NCBI GenBank assembly: GCA_004134985.1
Contig: REGQ01000064.1
Span: forward strand, 124,001-188,000
Origin: Paenibacillaceae bacterium
GTDB lineage: Bacteria; Bacillota; Bacilli; Paenibacillales; Paenibacillaceae
Direction of reading: 5' to 3'
DNA: 64,000 nt
Shown here: positions 45,287-54,870 of the stretch, in pieces
Numbering within the stretch: the stretch's first letter is position 1
Layout: each line of letters opens with the position of its first letter
Notes under the pieces: model-generated
Told to the model about the DNA's origin: nothing
Seen by the model: the letters and a program-made list of their open reading frames with translations, nothing else
The model's database searches: none
Position numbers and translations under genes: made by a program

Positions 45287-46318
45287 CTATTGCGGGAGAA
45301 ACGCATTGGTGAATGCTTTATCGGCCTCAATTTCCCCAGACAACAGCTGATGATCCAACATCCATTTCATATAGTTTTCCCAAACTTCCAGCTTTTGCTC
45401 GCCCCAACGCGGCGCATCGTCCTGATAGCGCGTCTGCAGCCATTCCTGGCTGGCGCGCACCAGTTCGGCATTCAAGTCCGGCTCTGCGGCAATCAGCACC
45501 TCAGCAGCTTCCTGGGGATTGTCGATGGCAAATTGATAGCCTTCCGTCGCCGCAGCCAGAAAAGCGCTCACGAGTTCAGGATTTTCGGCAATCAGCTTTT
45601 CGCTCGTCGCCAGCACAGGCGTATAATAATCCAGACTGTCACTATATTGATTCACATACATCATATTGATCGGTTCGTTGCGCAGCTCGGCCTCAACACC
45701 TGTCCAGGCGTAGAAGATCCATGCAAAATCAATGTCGCGTTTGACCGAAGTGAAGAAATCTCCCGTCCCATTGACGAAGTCAACTTTGGACACCTCCGCC
45801 CCTTCCCCCTGCATCAGCGAGGCGATCACCGCTTCTTCTACCGGATTGCCCCAGCCGCCGTATCTTTTCCCTTCAAAATCTTTTGGGGAAGTAATACTTT
45901 TCTCTGCCGGAGATGCAAAGCCTGACGTATTATGCTGAATGATGGCGGCAATCGACACAATCGGCGCCTTCTCCACACGCGCTTGTGTAATCGACTCCTG
46001 GTAACTGACGCCAAATTCCGCGCCGCCGCTCGCAATCAGCGGATCAGCCCCGGTTTCAGGTGGAGAAACAATCTCTACCTTCAGTCCATGCTTCTCAAAA
46101 AAACCTTTGTCGCGCGCAACATACAATCCAGTATGATTCGTGTTCGGCGTCCAATCCAGCACAACCTTTACATCAGTAAGCGGCTTGTCTGCCGCATCAG
46201 TGGTCTGATTTGTTTCTGACGGCGCTTTTCCCCCGCAGCCAGCTGCAGTCAGCAGCAGCAATGCGAGCAGCGCCACTCCCCATGGGCGGTATTTCAGTAC
46301 TCGTACATGTAAATTCAT
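45287..46318 (-). CDS. thiY: HMP-precursor-binding lipoprotein (ThiY-like)
   Basis: 343 residues. Lipoprotein signal with cysteine in LLTAAGCGGK. The NMT1/THI5-type binding domain begins VVLDWTPNTNHTGLYVARDKGFF and contains GWGNPVEEAVI. It should bind formyl-aminopyrimidine or HMP-type thiamine breakdown products for ThiXZ. ATG at 46318 follows GAGGGG; the open frame upstream is the riboswitch. Confidence 0.94.
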   Translation of the reverse strand: MNLHVRVLKYRPWGVALLALLLLTAAGCGGKAPSETNQTTDAADKPLTDVKVVLDWTPNTNHTGLYVARDKGFFEKHGLKVEIVSPPETGADPLIASGGAEFGVSYQESITQARVEKAPIVSIAAIIQHNTSGFASPAEKSITSPKDFEGKRYGGWGNPVEEAVIASLMQGEGAEVSKVDFVNGTGDFFTSVKRDIDFAWIFYAWTGVEAELRNEPINMMYVNQYSDSLDYYTPVLATSEKLIAENPELVSAFLAAATEGYQFAIDNPQEAAEVLIAAEPDLNAELVRASQEWLQTRYQDDAPRWGEQKLEVWENYMKWMLDHQLLSGEIEADKAFTNAFLPQ

Positions 46319-46356
46319 ATTTTCCCCTCTCAGCGTGCTTTTCGATTTCGCACAAC

Positions 46357-46388
46357 AAAAAAAACGTCCCCCGTATCCGGAAGACGCT
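46357..46388 (-). terminator. Riboswitch-controlled terminator of thi operon
   Basis: GCGTCTTCCG-GATA-CGGGGGACGT with G-U pairs, then eight T on the minus strand, between the TPP aptamer and thiY. Confidence 0.85.
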
Positions 46389-46459
46389 GCGTTCTGCTCC
46401 ACTTCGTCCACGCCCGCAATCCTCCCTTTGGTGAACAAAGAAAAGACAGGGCGAAGCCT

Positions 46460-46556
46460 ACCCAAGTTTCCTACGCTGGCATTATCCAGATCAGGTGAAG
46501 GGTCGGTATCATCTAGCGGGATACCCTCTCAGCCGGCCATTTCCAGCTCCCCAAGG
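46460..46556 (-). ncRNA. TPP riboswitch (THI element)
   Basis: On the minus strand the conserved pieces CTTGGGGAGCTGG, GGCTGAGAGGG, ACCTGATCTGGATAATGCC and AGCGTAGGAAACTTGGG occur in order. Binding of thiamine diphosphate should favour the terminator 70 bases downstream and shut off the transport operon. The 46319-46689 gap holds only these elements. Confidence 0.97.
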
Positions 46557-46689
46557 TTATTCTTTTGTTGTCGTTGCTCTCATTATAACAAATTCCGAGA
46601 AAAAAGCCATCCCCTGACCAGCCGGCCAAATTTATTGCGCTACAATTTTGGCTCTATATCAGTGGTTTACAAAGGTCGAAGTAAATGGC

Positions 46690-48039
46690 TTATTCCCCAA
46701 GTCCAAGCTCCTGTTCAGCCCACACAGCGGTTTCCAGCTTGTTTAAGCCGAAGCGAAACGCATGCGTCAGATCAAAGGAAGCAGGCAGCGTCAATTGCTG
46801 AAAGTAGGACATCACATCTGTGGACGAACCATACCAGTCACCAGGCTCAGCCGGCAGCACCCGCTGCTCCGGCCATGCAGCTGCAAGCGGCGGACTGTAC
46901 AACGGCGGCGCCCCCGTCCGCAATTGACCATGGCGCAGCCGCCTGTCGTAACGCTCCTGTTGCCGCTCTGTCCGCACCGCAGTAAAAATATCGTCCGCAT
47001 AATCGGCGCGTGAGCCTGTATGCGATGTCGAACAGGCAAATTTGTATACGCCATCCTTTATCTCTGGAATTGCGAACAGCATCATATAGAGCTGCTTGCC
47101 AAACGCGATCCGTTCATGAAGATCGTCGAAATGTTCCAAAATAATGCCGCTTAGCCGCCTTCTCCCGTCCTGGTCAGCATACGGAAACATGACTTGATTC
47201 AATTGCAGCAGCCCCTGGATGGCCGGAAGCATCGTTCCGAGCACCTGCTGCTGATAGAATGGATGGCGCACGACCCGCTTTTCAATATAATGCTGCTCAT
47301 TAACAATTAGCGAAACACTCAACAATACGGCGTCCTGCCGTTCCCAGAAATCATGCCACACCGGTTCCATAAACCGGGAGACACCAAGCTCAGGCAGCAA
47401 ATGCGTCAAATTTTTGCCAAGCCGCTTCCCTTGCTCATACAATAAAAGCTGTGGATACGCATCGCCGAAAATAAGAGCGTTGGCACGCTCCAGCATATAA
47501 AATATCGATTCGCATTGACTTGTCTTAAGCAGACGAGGCAGCAACTCTCCGCGTAGATCTGTCATATTCCACCCGCCATTGCGCGATACCATATGCGCCA
47601 GCAGCGCCCAATGCAGCTCGGGATGTCTGCGGTAGCATGCCAAATAGGCTGCCGTCCTCGTTACATTGGTACGATTGCAGCGCTGCGTTTCTGCCCGAAT
47701 CTCAGCCAGCCACTCCTGTTCCTGCGCAGATAAAGCCGCTTTTCTGCTGGTACCTGCAACTTGCACGTCGCCAAGCGGCGCAGCCGCTTCCAGATGAAAT
47801 GCGGCAACCGGACTCCCCTTTGCATCTAAATTCGGGGGATGCAACTTCCTCTCCCATGCGTCGGCCAGCTCCCGCACGGCACCATGATGGAATTCCAGCT
47901 GCTTGGCTGAACGCAGCTGCTTTCTTGAGTGGGCATGCCCCGCCCGCTTTAAGCGCCAATAGCGAAACACAGCTTCAGGCCACCGCAGCACTGAGTTAAG
48001 CTTGCGGGCAATCCAGCCGATGTTTCGGTAATCGTGCAA
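46690..48039 (-). CDS. DUF2515 family protein (YppC-like)
   Basis: 449 residues, soluble, of the family of Bacillus YppC. The block RCNRTNVTRTAAYLACYRRHPELHW is split here: RCNRTNVTRTAAYL then HPELHWALLAHMVSRNGGW. Other parts are rich in aromatic residues. Starts at a TTG behind GGGAGG. Role unknown. Single-gene unit; the 48040-48204 gap shows no gene. Confidence 0.8.
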   Translation of the reverse strand: MHDYRNIGWIARKLNSVLRWPEAVFRYWRLKRAGHAHSRKQLRSAKQLEFHHGAVRELADAWERKLHPPNLDAKGSPVAAFHLEAAAPLGDVQVAGTSRKAALSAQEQEWLAEIRAETQRCNRTNVTRTAAYLACYRRHPELHWALLAHMVSRNGGWNMTDLRGELLPRLLKTSQCESIFYMLERANALIFGDAYPQLLLYEQGKRLGKNLTHLLPELGVSRFMEPVWHDFWERQDAVLLSVSLIVNEQHYIEKRVVRHPFYQQQVLGTMLPAIQGLLQLNQVMFPYADQDGRRRLSGIILEHFDDLHERIAFGKQLYMMLFAIPEIKDGVYKFACSTSHTGSRADYADDIFTAVRTERQQERYDRRLRHGQLRTGAPPLYSPPLAAAWPEQRVLPAEPGDWYGSSTDVMSYFQQLTLPASFDLTHAFRFGLNKLETAVWAEQELGLGE

Positions 48040-48204
48040 GCTGACAACCTCCCATTAGCAATTGTATTTTGCAGCGAATTTGCTTTTTCCAACTTCGATC
48101 CTCGATAATCTCATTGTCCCCAACAAGGCGCTTCAGCTATCCGTCACAGACCAATTCGTTCTCATTTGCCGGCCAATTGCCGTTCTATTTATTTTTATAG
48201 CGGC

Positions 48205-48231
48205 AAAAAAAAGGCTGACCCGAAGGTCAGC
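48205..48231 (-). terminator. Terminator overlapping the spoVIF stop
   Basis: GCTGACC-TTCG-GGTCAGC and eight T on the minus strand. The UUCG-type loop makes a very stable stem; five stem bases belong to the end of spoVIF. Confidence 0.9.
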
Positions 48232-48514
48232 GAAACATGCCCCATAATTTGATGAGATGAAACGTATTATTGGGATCAATTTTTTGTGCCAGTACAAAAG
48301 CGACAAGCTGCTCCTGCTGGGTTTCTGTCAGCGGTTCCTGTAAAATTTGCGCAGAAGTCCGGACAAGACGACGCACCTTCACCCGATCCTGCAAATCATA
48401 TTTACTAACGCCTTCCAACTGCTGCTTGATCCGCTCCTTGATTGCTTTGTTCTTCATCTTGAGCTTAACCCGTTCCACGAGTTCCGGCTTAATGCCGTAA
48501 TTTTTGTAACTCAT
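48227..48514 (-). CDS. spoVIF: Stage VI sporulation protein F
   Basis: 95 residues, basic and helical (KPELVERVKLKMKNKAIKER ... TSAQILQEPLTETQQEQL). In Bacillus it is a late mother-cell protein needed for proper coat assembly. ATG at 48514 has AGGAGG 8 bases upstream. Isolated by its own terminator. Confidence 0.88.
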   Translation of the reverse strand: MSYKNYGIKPELVERVKLKMKNKAIKERIKQQLEGVSKYDLQDRVKVRRLVRTSAQILQEPLTETQQEQLVAFVLAQKIDPNNTFHLIKLWGMFR

Positions 48515-48666
48515 CCACAAATCCTCCTATCTGTCTGCCCATGCATCGTTTTACTATATGCACACATAGAAGCAATATTGCCTGACGAGTTATACTGCAT
48601 TGTCACAAAAACCTTACGCACACTGCGGAATCCGCTTGGTTCGCACAATGAGCGTTCATTTCAATG

Positions 48667-48697
48667 AAAAAAAACAGCCGGGAATATGGCCGGCTGC
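48667..48697 (-). terminator. Terminator of the yloU-fakA-fakB-recG operon
   Basis: CAGCCGG...CCCGGCTG with eight T on the minus strand, about 50 bp after the recG stop. Confidence 0.88.
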
Positions 48698-48748
48698 CAG
48701 TCTGCATATTGTCGCCTGCAAAAAAACAAGCATGCGCTCTACAGCGGC

Positions 48749-50797
48749 CTAATCCAGCAAGCCGCCCTGAAAAATTTGATCCCGCCGCAGCCGCTCCCGC
48801 AGTACAGCAAACTCAGGCGCTTTCCAGAACGCCTCCTCCGCCACCAGTTCGGCCGCATCGTCACGAGCCATCTCAAGAACGGAATAATCACTTACCATGT
48901 CAGCCAGTCGAAAATCCGGCATCCCGCTCTGCTTAGTACCGAAAAAATCCCCCGGACCGCGCAGATCGAGATCGCGACGCGCCACCTCAAAGCCATCATC
49001 CGTTTCCGTCATAACCTTCATTCGTTCCTGGCCTGTCTCTGATTTCGGATCAGCCACAAGAACACAATAAGACTGGTGTGCGCCACGGCCAACCCGTCCG
49101 CGAAGCTGATGAAGCTGGGAGAGACCAAAGCGTTCCGCATCAATAATGACCATTAAAGTCGCATTCGGCACATCAACGCCCACTTCAATGACTGTCGTCG
49201 ATACCAATGCGTGAAGCTCGTTGTCCGAGAAACTGCGCATAACAGCATCCTTTTCTGCTGAAGGCATGCGTCCGTGCAGCAGCCCGATACGCAAGCTGGG
49301 AAACGCCTGCTGCATTTGCATATGAACATCAATCGCATTTTGCACATCGATTTTCTCGGATTCTTCGATCAGCGGACAGATGATATAAGCTTGACGTCCT
49401 TCAGCCGCTTCGCGCCGGATGAACCCAAATACACGATCCATCATCTCATGTTTGACCCAGTAGCTTTTGATCGGCTTACGGCCCTGCGGCCGCTCCCGCA
49501 GCGTTGAAATGTCGATATCCCCAAAGGCTGTAATGGCCAACGTCCGCGGAATCGGAGTCGCTGTCATCGTCAGCACGTCAGGGTTCAATCCTTTTTGCCG
49601 CAAAACGCCGCGTTGATTGACGCCAAAGCGGTGCTGCTCATCCGTCACAACGAGTCCCAAGCTTCGGAACAGCACATCTTCCTGAATCAATGCATGCGTG
49701 CCGACAATAATATCAATCAGCCCCATCTGCAATCCTGCGAGCAGCTCCCTGCGCTTGCCTACTGCCATTCCCCCGGTCAACATGCCAATCTGCACGCCGG
49801 TATCAGCGAATAGCTTCTGCAAGGAGCGGCTATGCTGCTCTGCCAAAATTTCCGTGGGCACCATCAGCGCTCCCTGGTGGCCGGCCGTTACTGCCGCGTA
49901 GAGTGCGATAGCCGCAACAACTGTTTTACCTGCGCCTACATCGCCTTGCAGCAGCCGATTCATGCAGTATGGCTCACGCATATCGTGCAAAATCTCGTTC
50001 GTCACCTTCTTCTGCGACTCCGTCAGCTCAAACGGCAGCCCTTTCGCAAAAGTCAGCACCGCGGTATTATCGATCGTATGTCTAATCCCATCCAGTCTGC
50101 TGCGGGTGAGCGTGCGGAAGGCATGCAGCTTAAGCTGAAATAAAAACAGCTCCTCATAGACCATCCGCTTTCTGGCCGCCGTCCCTCCCGCCGAATCTTC
50201 CGGCCGATGAATGCGCGCCATCGCCTCGCGTCTGGGCATTAGATCATACTTTTTAATCAAGTCACGCGGGAGCACCTCTTCGATCATCATTCCAAATTGC
50301 GTGAACGCCTGGAGCAGTGTTTTTCTCATCCACGATTGGGTGATAGCCCCGCCAACCGAATACACCGGCTGCAATGTGCCTGACTTGGCCGGTCCTTTGT
50401 CAGGAAATTCCGAATCCGTTGCCGTAAGCTGCAAGCGGCGCTGATCCCATTTCCCGGTCAACACGATCTCACGGCCAGGCACAAGCTGATCTTGCAAATA
50501 GTGACGGTTAAACCATACCGCTGTCACCAGCAAATGCTGAACCGCCACTTTGCAGGTCAGCCGCGACTTGGCTTTCCCGTAGCGCTGCAGCACCGGAACG
50601 CTCATCACTTTGCCGAGAATGGTCGTTTTGTCGCCATCCTTGACGTCAGCGAGTTCCCGTATCCGGTAATCTTCATAACGAAAAGGGTAATATTCCAGAA
50701 AGTCCGCCACTGTATAGATGCCAAAGGCGTGAAGCTCTTGTTCTTTCGGAGCGCTCACGCCTTTGATTTGCCTGACTGAAAGCTGTTCCAAACTCAT
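48749..50797 (-). CDS. recG: ATP-dependent DNA helicase RecG
   Basis: Remodels stalled forks and Holliday junctions. 682 residues: wedge/OB domain, Walker A GDVGAGKT, VTDEQHRFGV (DEQH box), TATPIPRTLA and the C-terminal GRVGRGAHQSYC with the TRG motif region. It starts 4 bp after the DegV-like gene. Confidence 0.98.
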   Translation of the reverse strand: MSLEQLSVRQIKGVSAPKEQELHAFGIYTVADFLEYYPFRYEDYRIRELADVKDGDKTTILGKVMSVPVLQRYGKAKSRLTCKVAVQHLLVTAVWFNRHYLQDQLVPGREIVLTGKWDQRRLQLTATDSEFPDKGPAKSGTLQPVYSVGGAITQSWMRKTLLQAFTQFGMMIEEVLPRDLIKKYDLMPRREAMARIHRPEDSAGGTAARKRMVYEELFLFQLKLHAFRTLTRSRLDGIRHTIDNTAVLTFAKGLPFELTESQKKVTNEILHDMREPYCMNRLLQGDVGAGKTVVAAIALYAAVTAGHQGALMVPTEILAEQHSRSLQKLFADTGVQIGMLTGGMAVGKRRELLAGLQMGLIDIIVGTHALIQEDVLFRSLGLVVTDEQHRFGVNQRGVLRQKGLNPDVLTMTATPIPRTLAITAFGDIDISTLRERPQGRKPIKSYWVKHEMMDRVFGFIRREAAEGRQAYIICPLIEESEKIDVQNAIDVHMQMQQAFPSLRIGLLHGRMPSAEKDAVMRSFSDNELHALVSTTVIEVGVDVPNATLMVIIDAERFGLSQLHQLRGRVGRGAHQSYCVLVADPKSETGQERMKVMTETDDGFEVARRDLDLRGPGDFFGTKQSGMPDFRLADMVSDYSVLEMARDDAAELVAEEAFWKAPEFAVLRERLRRDQIFQGGLLD

Positions 50798-50801
50798 GTT
50801 G

Positions 50802-51668
50802 TCAACCTCTTGCCCTGACCATGAAGATCGCTGCCGCTCCCGGCCCTACATGCGTACCGATAACCGCACCTAGTGTTGTATGGCTTATTTCCTGTACGTT
50901 CAGATAAGCTTGCGCCAGCTCTTCGAGCTGTTTGGCGAGCGTGTCATGCTGTGCATAAGCAAGCGCCAGATGAACCGGATCATTGCCGAAATCAGCTTTC
51001 AGCAACTCCATCATACGCTGCATCGCTTTTCGTTGTCCGCGAATTTTATCAACCGGAGCCACAGTCCCCTCCGTATTGACGGTAAGTATCGGTTTAATAT
51101 TAAGAATTGAGCCGAACAGTGCCGCTGCTTTGCCAATCCGGCCGCCTTTTTGCAAATATTCGAGTGTGTCCACCAGAAAATACAGCCGCAACTCTCCACG
51201 CAGACGCTCTGTCTCCGCAATAATCTCTTCTTTGGAACTGCCTTGCGCAGCCATCCGCGCCGCGGTTACAGCCATGAGACCAATCCCGAAGGACGCCATC
51301 TTCGTATCCACGATAGTGATGTCCCCTGCTTCCCCTTCCAGCATGGAGCGGGCAAGTACCGCAGACTGGTACGTGCCGCTTAATGCCGACGACAAGTGAA
51401 AAGACAAGATGATCGCCTCAGGCTCTTTCGCCAAAATTTCCTGGTATACTTCCATGAATTCAATTGGCGACGGCTGTGAAGTCGTCGGCAGCACTGGTGA
51501 AGCGGCCAGCTTCTCATAGAACTGCCCAGGTTCGATTGTGACCGCGTCCAGGAAAACCTCCTGGCCGAAATGAACTTTAAGCGGCACCATGGTTATGCCG
51601 TATTGATTAATGACTTCTTTTGGAATGTCGGCGGTGCTATCTGTCACCACTTTAATTACTTGACTCAT
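50802..51668 (-). CDS. DegV-family fatty-acid-binding protein (FakB-like)
   Basis: 288 residues: VTDSTADIPKEV, TTSQPSPIEF, FHLSSALSGTYQSA and LEYLQKGGRIGKA are DegV marks. FakB proteins present exogenous fatty acids to the kinase FakA, encoded 21 bp upstream. ATG at 51668 after GGGGACGGGG. Confidence 0.93.
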   Translation of the reverse strand: MSQVIKVVTDSTADIPKEVINQYGITMVPLKVHFGQEVFLDAVTIEPGQFYEKLAASPVLPTTSQPSPIEFMEVYQEILAKEPEAIILSFHLSSALSGTYQSAVLARSMLEGEAGDITIVDTKMASFGIGLMAVTAARMAAQGSSKEEIIAETERLRGELRLYFLVDTLEYLQKGGRIGKAAALFGSILNIKPILTVNTEGTVAPVDKIRGQRKAMQRMMELLKADFGNDPVHLALAYAQHDTLAKQLEELAQAYLNVQEISHTTLGAVIGTHVGPGAAAIFMVRARG

Positions 51669-51689
51669 ATCCCCGTCCCCCAACCCGAA

Positions 51690-53504
51690 TTATTCAACAG
51701 CAAAAAGATACGGATACAACGGCTGTCCGCCGCTATGCACTTCCAGTTCCACATCCGGATAAGCAGATGCAAGCCACTGCGATAAAGCTTCCGTGTCCTC
51801 TTCTGACGCTTCAAGGCCAGTCAGAATTGTAAGCAGCTCCCCGCCCTCACCGATCATTTTAGTCAGCAACTCCTGGCAAGTCTGCAGCATGCTGGAAGAA
51901 GCGGCTACAATCGTTTTCTCCTGAATGCCGATATAGTCCCCTTCACTGATGACCAGTTCGCCAAATACGGTATCCCGCACCGCATGCGTGACCTGACCGG
52001 ATTGAACCTGATCGCAAGCATCCTGCATCAGCGCGGCATTGCGGTCCGGCGTCTCGTAATCCTTGAAGGCAAGCAGCGCAGCCAAACCTTGCGGGATCGT
52101 CCGAGTGGAGATAACGCTCACGCTGCGACCGCTCAGTTCAGCTGCTTGCTGCGCAGCCAAAATGATGTTGGCATTGTTGGGAAGCAAAAACACATGCTCT
52201 ACATGCAATGATGCAATCGCCTGTACAAAATCCTCAGTGCTGGGATTCATCGTCTGCCCGCCTGACAATACAATGTCCGCATTGTTATCGGCAAAAATCG
52301 ATGCGATCCCATCTCCCATTGCGACGCCTACGATTCCGTAAGGCGCCAGCTCGTATACAGGCTCGGCAGGCGCTTCTGTAACGGGTGCGCCGGTCAGCAG
52401 CTCTGGCAGCGCAGCCGCCAAATCCTTGTCCGCGCCAATAATCGCTTCAAGCTCAGGGTCTTGTACAGCCGCTTGACCTTCCGAAGCCTCACCGGACTGC
52501 AGCAAATCGCGATGCTGGTCACGCATGTTCAAAATGTGAATTTCGGTCAATTCGCCATACTGCAGCGCATAGTTCAATACATCGCCCGGTTTGCGGGAAT
52601 GAACATGGACTTTGATGATGTCATCACCTTCAATGACAATGATCGAGTCCCCGTCCTTGGCGAGTGCGCGCTTGAATGCCGCAGCATCGAAACGGCTGAC
52701 TCGGCCAGCTTGCGGACAGTTGATGAAAAATTCCATATCGTAAAGAAATTCAATCGTCTCTGTCGCAAGCCGGGATTGCGCACGCGACTGCGCGCCGAAC
52801 GCCGGACTTGCATTGCCTGCAACGGGTACGCTACGGCTTGTCCCTGCTGAGGCATTGCGCGGCAGATCAACAGCCGTTTCATCCTCAAGCGCCGTTAAAC
52901 CTTTCAGAAACCCTTCAAAAATATAAACAAGGCCCTGCCCCCCCGAATCCACAACCCCGACCTGCTTCAATACAGGCAGCAAATCCGGCGTTCTGGCCAG
53001 TGATTCCTGCGCCTTGGCATACACCTCACGCATTAATACAGCCAAATCAGACGTGCGGCGCGCAAAAAAGACAGCGTGCTTCGCGGAGTCTTTGGCAACC
53101 GTTAAAATCGTTCCTTCAACCGGTTTGACGACCGCTTTATAGGCGGTGTCCACGCCATGCTGAAGCGCTGCGGCAAATTGCACTGTGCCGACTTCCTCTG
53201 CAGAAGCAAACGATCTGGCGAATCCCCGGAACAATTGGGACAGGATAACGCCCGAATTGCCGCGCGCGCCCATCAGCAAACCTTTGGAGAGCACTTCAGC
53301 CGCTTTGCCGATGCTCTGCGAAGGCTTCGCATTCAGTTCACGCGAGCCGGCGCTCATCGTTAAACTCATATTCGTCCCGGTATCTCCATCCGGAACTGGA
53401 AATACGTTGAGTGCATTCACATGGTCTGCATGCTCCTGCAAAATCTCCGCTCCCAGGTATACCATATTTGCAAAATCCGATCCGTTAATTAAGCGCTTAC
53501 TCAT
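51690..53504 (-). CDS. fakA: Fatty-acid kinase subunit FakA (YloV)
   Basis: 604 residues. N-terminal DhaK-L (DAK2) domain with NVFPVPDGDTGTNMSLTM and GARGNSGVILSQLFRG, a middle domain, and a C-terminal DegV-like domain (LSGGQTMNPSTEDF). It phosphorylates FakB-bound fatty acids, feeding PlsY-type acylation together with PlsX (32981-33970). ATG after AAGGGGGG. Confidence 0.96.
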   Translation of the reverse strand: MSKRLINGSDFANMVYLGAEILQEHADHVNALNVFPVPDGDTGTNMSLTMSAGSRELNAKPSQSIGKAAEVLSKGLLMGARGNSGVILSQLFRGFARSFASAEEVGTVQFAAALQHGVDTAYKAVVKPVEGTILTVAKDSAKHAVFFARRTSDLAVLMREVYAKAQESLARTPDLLPVLKQVGVVDSGGQGLVYIFEGFLKGLTALEDETAVDLPRNASAGTSRSVPVAGNASPAFGAQSRAQSRLATETIEFLYDMEFFINCPQAGRVSRFDAAAFKRALAKDGDSIIVIEGDDIIKVHVHSRKPGDVLNYALQYGELTEIHILNMRDQHRDLLQSGEASEGQAAVQDPELEAIIGADKDLAAALPELLTGAPVTEAPAEPVYELAPYGIVGVAMGDGIASIFADNNADIVLSGGQTMNPSTEDFVQAIASLHVEHVFLLPNNANIILAAQQAAELSGRSVSVISTRTIPQGLAALLAFKDYETPDRNAALMQDACDQVQSGQVTHAVRDTVFGELVISEGDYIGIQEKTIVAASSSMLQTCQELLTKMIGEGGELLTILTGLEASEEDTEALSQWLASAYPDVELEVHSGGQPLYPYLFAVE

Positions 53505-53518
53505 CGGAGATTCCCCCC

Positions 53519-53878
53519 TTACCGTAATACGCGTACGCCCTGCACAAAAATACCAATATGGTCCACCTTTAATCCGATCACTTCACCAAGCACATACTTG
53601 ACTTTTGACTGAATATTGTGTGCGACTTCTGATATTTTAGTACCGTAGCTTACGATGATGTATAAGTTAATATGCAATTGATCATTTTCCCGACGTACCT
53701 CAACACCCCGAGACAAGTTCTCGCGTCCGAGCAGTTCAGCAATGCCGTCTTTTAACTGTTTGCGTGAAGCCATGCCTACCAGTCCATAACAATCCATCGC
53801 CGCTGAACCGGCGATTATGGAAATCACTTCATCCATAATGAATACTTTCCCGAGTTCTGTATGAAGCTCCAGAGGCAT
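53519..53878 (-). CDS. yloU: Asp23/Gls24 envelope-stress family protein (YloU)
   Basis: 119 residues: GKVFIMDEVISIIAGSAAMDCYGLVGM, then INLYIIVSYGTKISEVAHNIQ. It precedes fakA in most Firmicutes. ATG at 53878 fits GGAGTG better than the GTG three codons earlier. The 301 bp to the divergent rpmB hold promoters but no gene; a TACAAT box for yloU is at about 53922. Confidence 0.92.
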   Translation of the reverse strand: MPLELHTELGKVFIMDEVISIIAGSAAMDCYGLVGMASRKQLKDGIAELLGRENLSRGVEVRRENDQLHINLYIIVSYGTKISEVAHNIQSKVKYVLGEVIGLKVDHIGIFVQGVRVLR

Positions 53879-54179
53879 AATGCTCACTCCTTTTCCTATG
53901 TATTATGGACTAACCCCCATTGTACTATAAAAAAAAGCGATATAGAAGCCTAGAACAGCGATTTCCCGCATTTTTCATTCACATGCTCATTCCCGCTCGT
54001 TTTCATAGCCTTCTTCGCGTATTCTTGAAACTTCCATACTGGATTTTGAATTCGCTTTATGATATGATATTTTAGTGTTTGTTTCTCTGTGCTCGTGACA
54101 AGCGATTTTTCATGAATTATCATGGCTTCTTTCGCGGTACGAAATCGGATGCAGCAACGTTTTGAAGGAGGTGTATTTC

Positions 54180-54368
54180 ATGTCTCGGAAATGTTTTATT
54201 ACGGGGAAATCGCCTGGAACAGGCAACCACGTTTCCCATGCGAACAACAAAAACCGGCGCACATGGGGCGTTAACGTGCAGAAAGTCCGCATTCTCGTTG
54301 ACGGCAAACCTAAACGCGTTTTCGTCAGCGCACGTGCGCTCAGATCCGGTAAAGTGACCCGCGTGTAA
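54180..54368 (+). CDS. rpmB: 50S ribosomal protein L28
   Basis: 62 residues: [51 protein letters not shown] at 54180 after GAAGGAGGTG. The only plus-strand gene of this part, as in Bacillus. A TATGAT box lies near 54062. Confidence 0.98.
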   Translation: MSRKCFITGKSPGTGNHVSHANNKNRRTWGVNVQKVRILVDGKPKRVFVSARALRSGKVTRV

Positions 54369-54395
54369 CGGCCTGCGTTAATTGGCCGAAAGCAT

Positions 54396-54422
54396 GGCCC
54401 CGACCCAGTCGCGGGCTTTTTT
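54396..54422 (+). terminator. Terminator of rpmB
   Basis: GCCCCGA...TCGCGGGC with one bulge, followed by six T on the plus strand, 28 bp after the rpmB stop. Confidence 0.7.
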
Positions 54423-54460
54423 GCTGCATTGGGCACCAATGCACGCCATGCGTGCCGAAA

Positions 54461-54490
54461 AGCGTCTGGTATGTTCAGACGCTTTTTTTT
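54461..54490 (+). terminator. Second terminator between rpmB and spoVM
   Basis: AGCGTCTG (54461-54468) pairs with CAGACGCT (54476-54483), then TTTTTTT. On the minus strand four T follow, so it may also end spoVM transcripts. Confidence 0.8.
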
Positions 54491-54529
54491 GAAAGCTGCG
54501 ATGGTGCGACAGCGTATGGCAGCAGGAAC

Positions 54530-54610
54530 TTAGTTTTTTTGGAACGTATTCAGAACCGCCTTCACGAAACCGCCCAAAAATTTCGGCAACTTGATTGTGT
54601 AAAATTTCAT
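54530..54610 (-). CDS. spoVM: Stage V sporulation protein M, 26 aa
   Basis: The frame reads MKFYTIKLPKFLGGFVKAVL and then NTFQKN. This is clearly SpoVM, an amphipathic helix that recognises the convex forespore membrane and anchors SpoIVA for coat assembly. ATG at 54610 follows AAGGAGGGG. Location between rpmB and rpe/rsgA is the Bacillales one. Its small size makes it easy to miss. Confidence 0.96.
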   Translation of the reverse strand: MKFYTIKLPKFLGGFVKAVLNTFQKN

Positions 54611-54676
54611 GCCTCACCCCTCCTTGTAAGCCACGCTCATCCTATTCGCAATCATTGAATCTGCGCCCCACCTATA

Positions 54677-54776
54677 CAAGCGTAAACGGCTTCGCCGTCC
54701 ATTCGACGGGGGAGCGTCCGTTCCGCAGCGAAATACAAGACGGTTTACGGTATCAGGCTGATAAACCCTTGTATTT
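54677..54776. repeat. Copy of the GTAAACGGC hairpin repeat
   Basis: CAAGCGTAAACGGCTTCGCC at 54677 starts a non-coding block that contains a GACGGTTTACGG segment and two CTTGTAT-like stretches on the minus strand. Related to copies at 40322, 40424 and 21100. Nothing else is seen in 54611-54776. Confidence 0.5.
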
Positions 54777-54812
54777 AAAAAAGGCTACATGAAATTATAA
54801 TCTCATGTAACC
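54777..54812 (-). terminator. Terminator of the prpC-prkC-rsgA-rpe operon
   Basis: GGTTACATGA and TCATGTAGCC enclose an AT-rich loop, followed by TTTTTT on the minus strand, 58 bp after the last gene. Confidence 0.8.
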
Positions 54813-54870
54813 ATCCTATGCGTGTACCGTTTGTCCTATTCCAGAGCAAAAGCGAAAGGGCCTATGCCCA

